21,927 nt of DNA from Saccoglossus kowalevskii (taxonomy: Eukaryota > Hemichordata > Enteropneusta > Harrimaniidae). The position numbers and the translations under genes were made by a program. Below are positions 19,644 through 21,927 of this stretch, piece after piece. Position 1 is the first letter of the stretch; each line of letters begins with the position of its first letter. The stretch covers positions 132,152 to 154,078 of the forward strand of contig NW_003116454.1 in the NCBI RefSeq assembly GCF_000003605.2, in the 5' to 3' direction. The notes under the pieces were generated by a model, which had not been told where the DNA came from, did no database searches, and saw nothing but the letters and a program-made list of their open reading frames with translations.

Positions 19644-20960
19644 GTAAGTAAATATTTTATAATATAAAACAAAAAATCATATTTCAGGATTTATGAAAGT
19701 CTATAGACTCCAGTTTGAAGTGTGATTTCAAACTACATGTAGTAGAAAAGTCAATTTTGGTATTTGATTTTTTAAAACCTAATGTACAAGTTTGGTAATG
19801 TAATTTTTTAATCCAGTATTAATCTGCTGAATTAGCTCCAGTGTGTAGATTGTTGATCTTTATAATCATAATATAGCTTCTCATTTGAATATGTCCTGTC
19901 ACTGCATGAGCATATTGTGACTGAAATATCAGCCTGATTTGGTACAAAAACTAATTAAGAAATTATTAACAAAAATAGTGTGAGGAAATGGTAGAATCGG
20001 TGCATTCTATGACAGAACTGTCGTCCCAAAATAAGTCAATTTAATACAAAATTTTATTAAAAAATAATTAACAGAATGATTGTAAGAGGGTGGGATTGAT
20101 GCAATCTATAACTGAATTGACATCACAAAGGTTGTGATTATACATCTTAAAAATGTATGCTTTTTAATTTGTCTTTAAAACTGATTTTAAATAAGAAAAC
20201 CATTGCCAACTTTTTGAAGTTGATAATATTTATAACCAGTGATTTTTGTCATGCTATTGTACATAGATCTGGTGTGGGCGTCTAGTGTAGAATGTTTTTC
20301 TCTTGAACAAATGGGTATTGTTTGCCATTGAATTAATTCAATGCTATTGATCTGACTTTTTGCTCAAACATAGTCCTTCCTCTCTTTGTTCACTTCACTG
20401 AAGGACATTTTTTTGTCCACAGTTTGTAGTGAAACTGATCATACTCTGTTTCCTGTTATTACGTATATATGGACGAACAGACACAGTCAGGAAATTCCTT
20501 TTTTTAAACTGTTATCAGATCACCACCTATTAATATTCTTAGAGTTGCGGTTATCATAAAAAAGCTAGTACGGTATTCTGTAAATTTCTTGATGTGTCAT
20601 GATTCTGTCTTTGTTCTGTGATCGTGAATGGGAATGACTTTTATTGTACATGTAACCTTTCTGTTTCAAGTGTCCTATGAATAGAGACAGTGACGGAAAA
20701 GACAAGGTGTTATGAATACATTGTCATCTTGGTCTAGTCCCATTTCTTATTATTCATTAAATATTAATAATTTAAATTAAATCTGTAACTGTTATATTAT
20801 AGCATGGTAACTAGATAGAATTATATAGTTCAAGATGTCTCATATCTTTTAAATCATTGAATTCAGGGGGAAGGCGGTGGACAATTTTTCCACATACTTA
20901 ATAAATTAATTTTCGCTGAATACACTTTTGTTTTTGTTTTTATTTTGCAAGCGACAAATA

Positions 20961-21090
20961 TACACAAATTTCGTGAGTCAGTTAAAATCGTGAAATTTAC
21001 TACAACATAGTGACTTTTGCAAAATTTTTTCGCTGCGAATGCCATAAAAAATGCAAAAATTACAAAAATAACTACATGTAATAGCAAAAA
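20961..21090. repeat. Direct repeat, copy A (about 130 bp)
   Basis: It starts TACACAAATTTCGTGAGTCA and ends ATAGCAAAAA. It is nearly identical to copy B at 21304-21434, with a few substitutions and one-base A-run changes. It lies immediately left of MITE 3, separated by TATACACAAA, which itself repeats the unit's first bases. Confidence 0.9.
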
Positions 21091-21104
21091 TATACACAAA
21101 TATA

Positions 21105-21303
21105 CTGTAGAATACTTTATTTTCGCTTGGAATTTATTTTCGCTGAAGAGATGATACCGTGAAAATAAAATCCAGCGAATATACTTTTTTTCTTATATTT
21201 CACATTAAACTCATCAAAAATCAGTGAAAATAAATTCCATACAAAACGCCCAAAATGCCTTTTCAGTGAAAATTAATTCCAGCGAAAATAAAGTATTCCA
21301 CAG
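21105..21303. mobile_element. MITE 3 (TA-flanked, intron 5)
   Basis: A 199-bp element is flanked by TA (21103-21104 and 21304-21305). It aligns with MITE 2 over its whole length with roughly nine base differences plus the 9-bp indel, so the two are recent relatives. The inverted terminal repeats are intact and there is no coding capacity. It sits at the junction between direct repeat copies A and B. Confidence 0.9.
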
Positions 21304-21434
21304 TACACAAATTTCGTGAGTCAGGTAAAATCGTGAAATTTACTACAACATAGTGACTTTTGCAAAATTTGTTCGCTGCGAATGCCATAAAAAAATGCAA
21401 AAATTACAAAAATAACTACATGTAATAGCAAAAA
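21304..21434. repeat. Direct repeat, copy B (about 131 bp)
   Basis: This is the second copy of the unit at 20961-21090. Removing MITE 3 with one TA restores a near-continuous tandem duplication of the unit, so the duplication probably came first and the MITE inserted into the TA at the start of this copy. Confidence 0.9.
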
Positions 21435-21927
21435 TTGTAGTGAATCATAGAATTGAATATTTAAATGTAGCTTTTGTTTTACCGACATAAGGAAAAATAC
21501 CGGTATGTACAAACTTCTTGTTTGATATATTTATTTATTTCACGATCTTACAACTTAAAACTACACCTGCAGTGTAAAAAATATTGAGGTTTTTAAAAAA
21601 ATTAATCAGGAAAATCAAGCTTAATAACTTAACTTTGTTAATCTGACAGTGTCTTGCCTGAGAATGTGCTTCACCCATGAAATCAACACTTTTTCAACCT
21701 GCTCAGATATACCAAAATGCTATATAGGTAATAATGTACCATGACGACAAGTTGTTGTGCACTCTTATACAAGTTGATACATCACTAACACCAGTCTGAT
21801 ACCCTCTTCAATCTATGTGAATCTTGTTACAATTATGGGTTAGGGTGGAGGAAATTATTATATTGTATAAGTTTCAAATAGTTTACCCCTGATGAATTCT
21901 ATATGAAACACTTATTTAGTAATTTGA

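Larger units (their letters stand above)
19644..21927 (+). other. Kinesin intron 5, incomplete
   Basis: AT-rich intron sequence runs to the window edge. The next expected coding block (residues after FDYSYW, towards the P-loop) is not found, so its acceptor lies outside. It contains a 130-bp direct repeat pair and MITE 3, described separately. I see nothing else. Confidence 0.7.

Noticed and set aside
20961-21434. LTR retrotransposon made of direct repeats A and B
   Set aside because: The interior is just a TA-flanked MITE, the repeats lack TG..CA ends, and there is no primer-binding site.

Overview
The window looks like nuclear DNA of an invertebrate animal. Evidence: short exons with GT/AG junctions and pyrimidine-rich acceptors, AT-rich introns of up to at least 8.7 kb, a LINE relic, TA-flanked MITEs and several minisatellites. 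There is no operon structure and no prokaryotic signal. The MITE style (subterminal TTTTCGCTGG-like modules, CTGT..ACAG ends) suggests a marine bilaterian such as a mollusc, another lophotrochozoan, or an invertebrate deuterostome; I cannot place it more closely.

Layout, all genes on the + strand: (1) 1-8761 is intron of a protein kinase gene. It carries a 19/18-bp minisatellite (7267-7520), a possible 57-nt exon (743-799), a possible tRNA-derived SINE head, a G-quadruplex candidate and two tight hairpins. (2) 8762-9100 is the last coding exon of a PSKH1-type serine kinase: the end of the kinase domain plus the family's Ser/Lys/Arg-rich tail, followed by a roughly 1-kb 3' UTR with several AATAAA signals. 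(3) About 10.1-16.6 kb is intergenic. It has a 36-bp degenerate minisatellite, a broken LINE endonuclease on the minus strand, a 50-bp tandem array arranged as 100-bp dimers, and a CpG-richer patch at 15.5-15.7 kb. (4) From about 16.6 kb comes the promoter and 5' end of a kinesin-3 motor gene. Five coding exons (20, 39, 74, 14 and 23 nt) encode the first 57 residues of the motor domain; the rest lies beyond the right edge. Its introns hold three related MITEs, one inserted between two copies of a 130-bp repeat.

The two genes are tandem neighbours with no evident functional link. PSKH-type kinases are associated in vertebrates with the Golgi, centrosome and nuclear splicing compartments; kinesin-3 motors carry vesicles toward microtubule plus ends. 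I found no clear new biological system. The items most worth checking are the in-frame 57-nt cassette candidate, the consecutive kinesin microexons, the dimeric hairpin-bearing array, and the modular MITE family.
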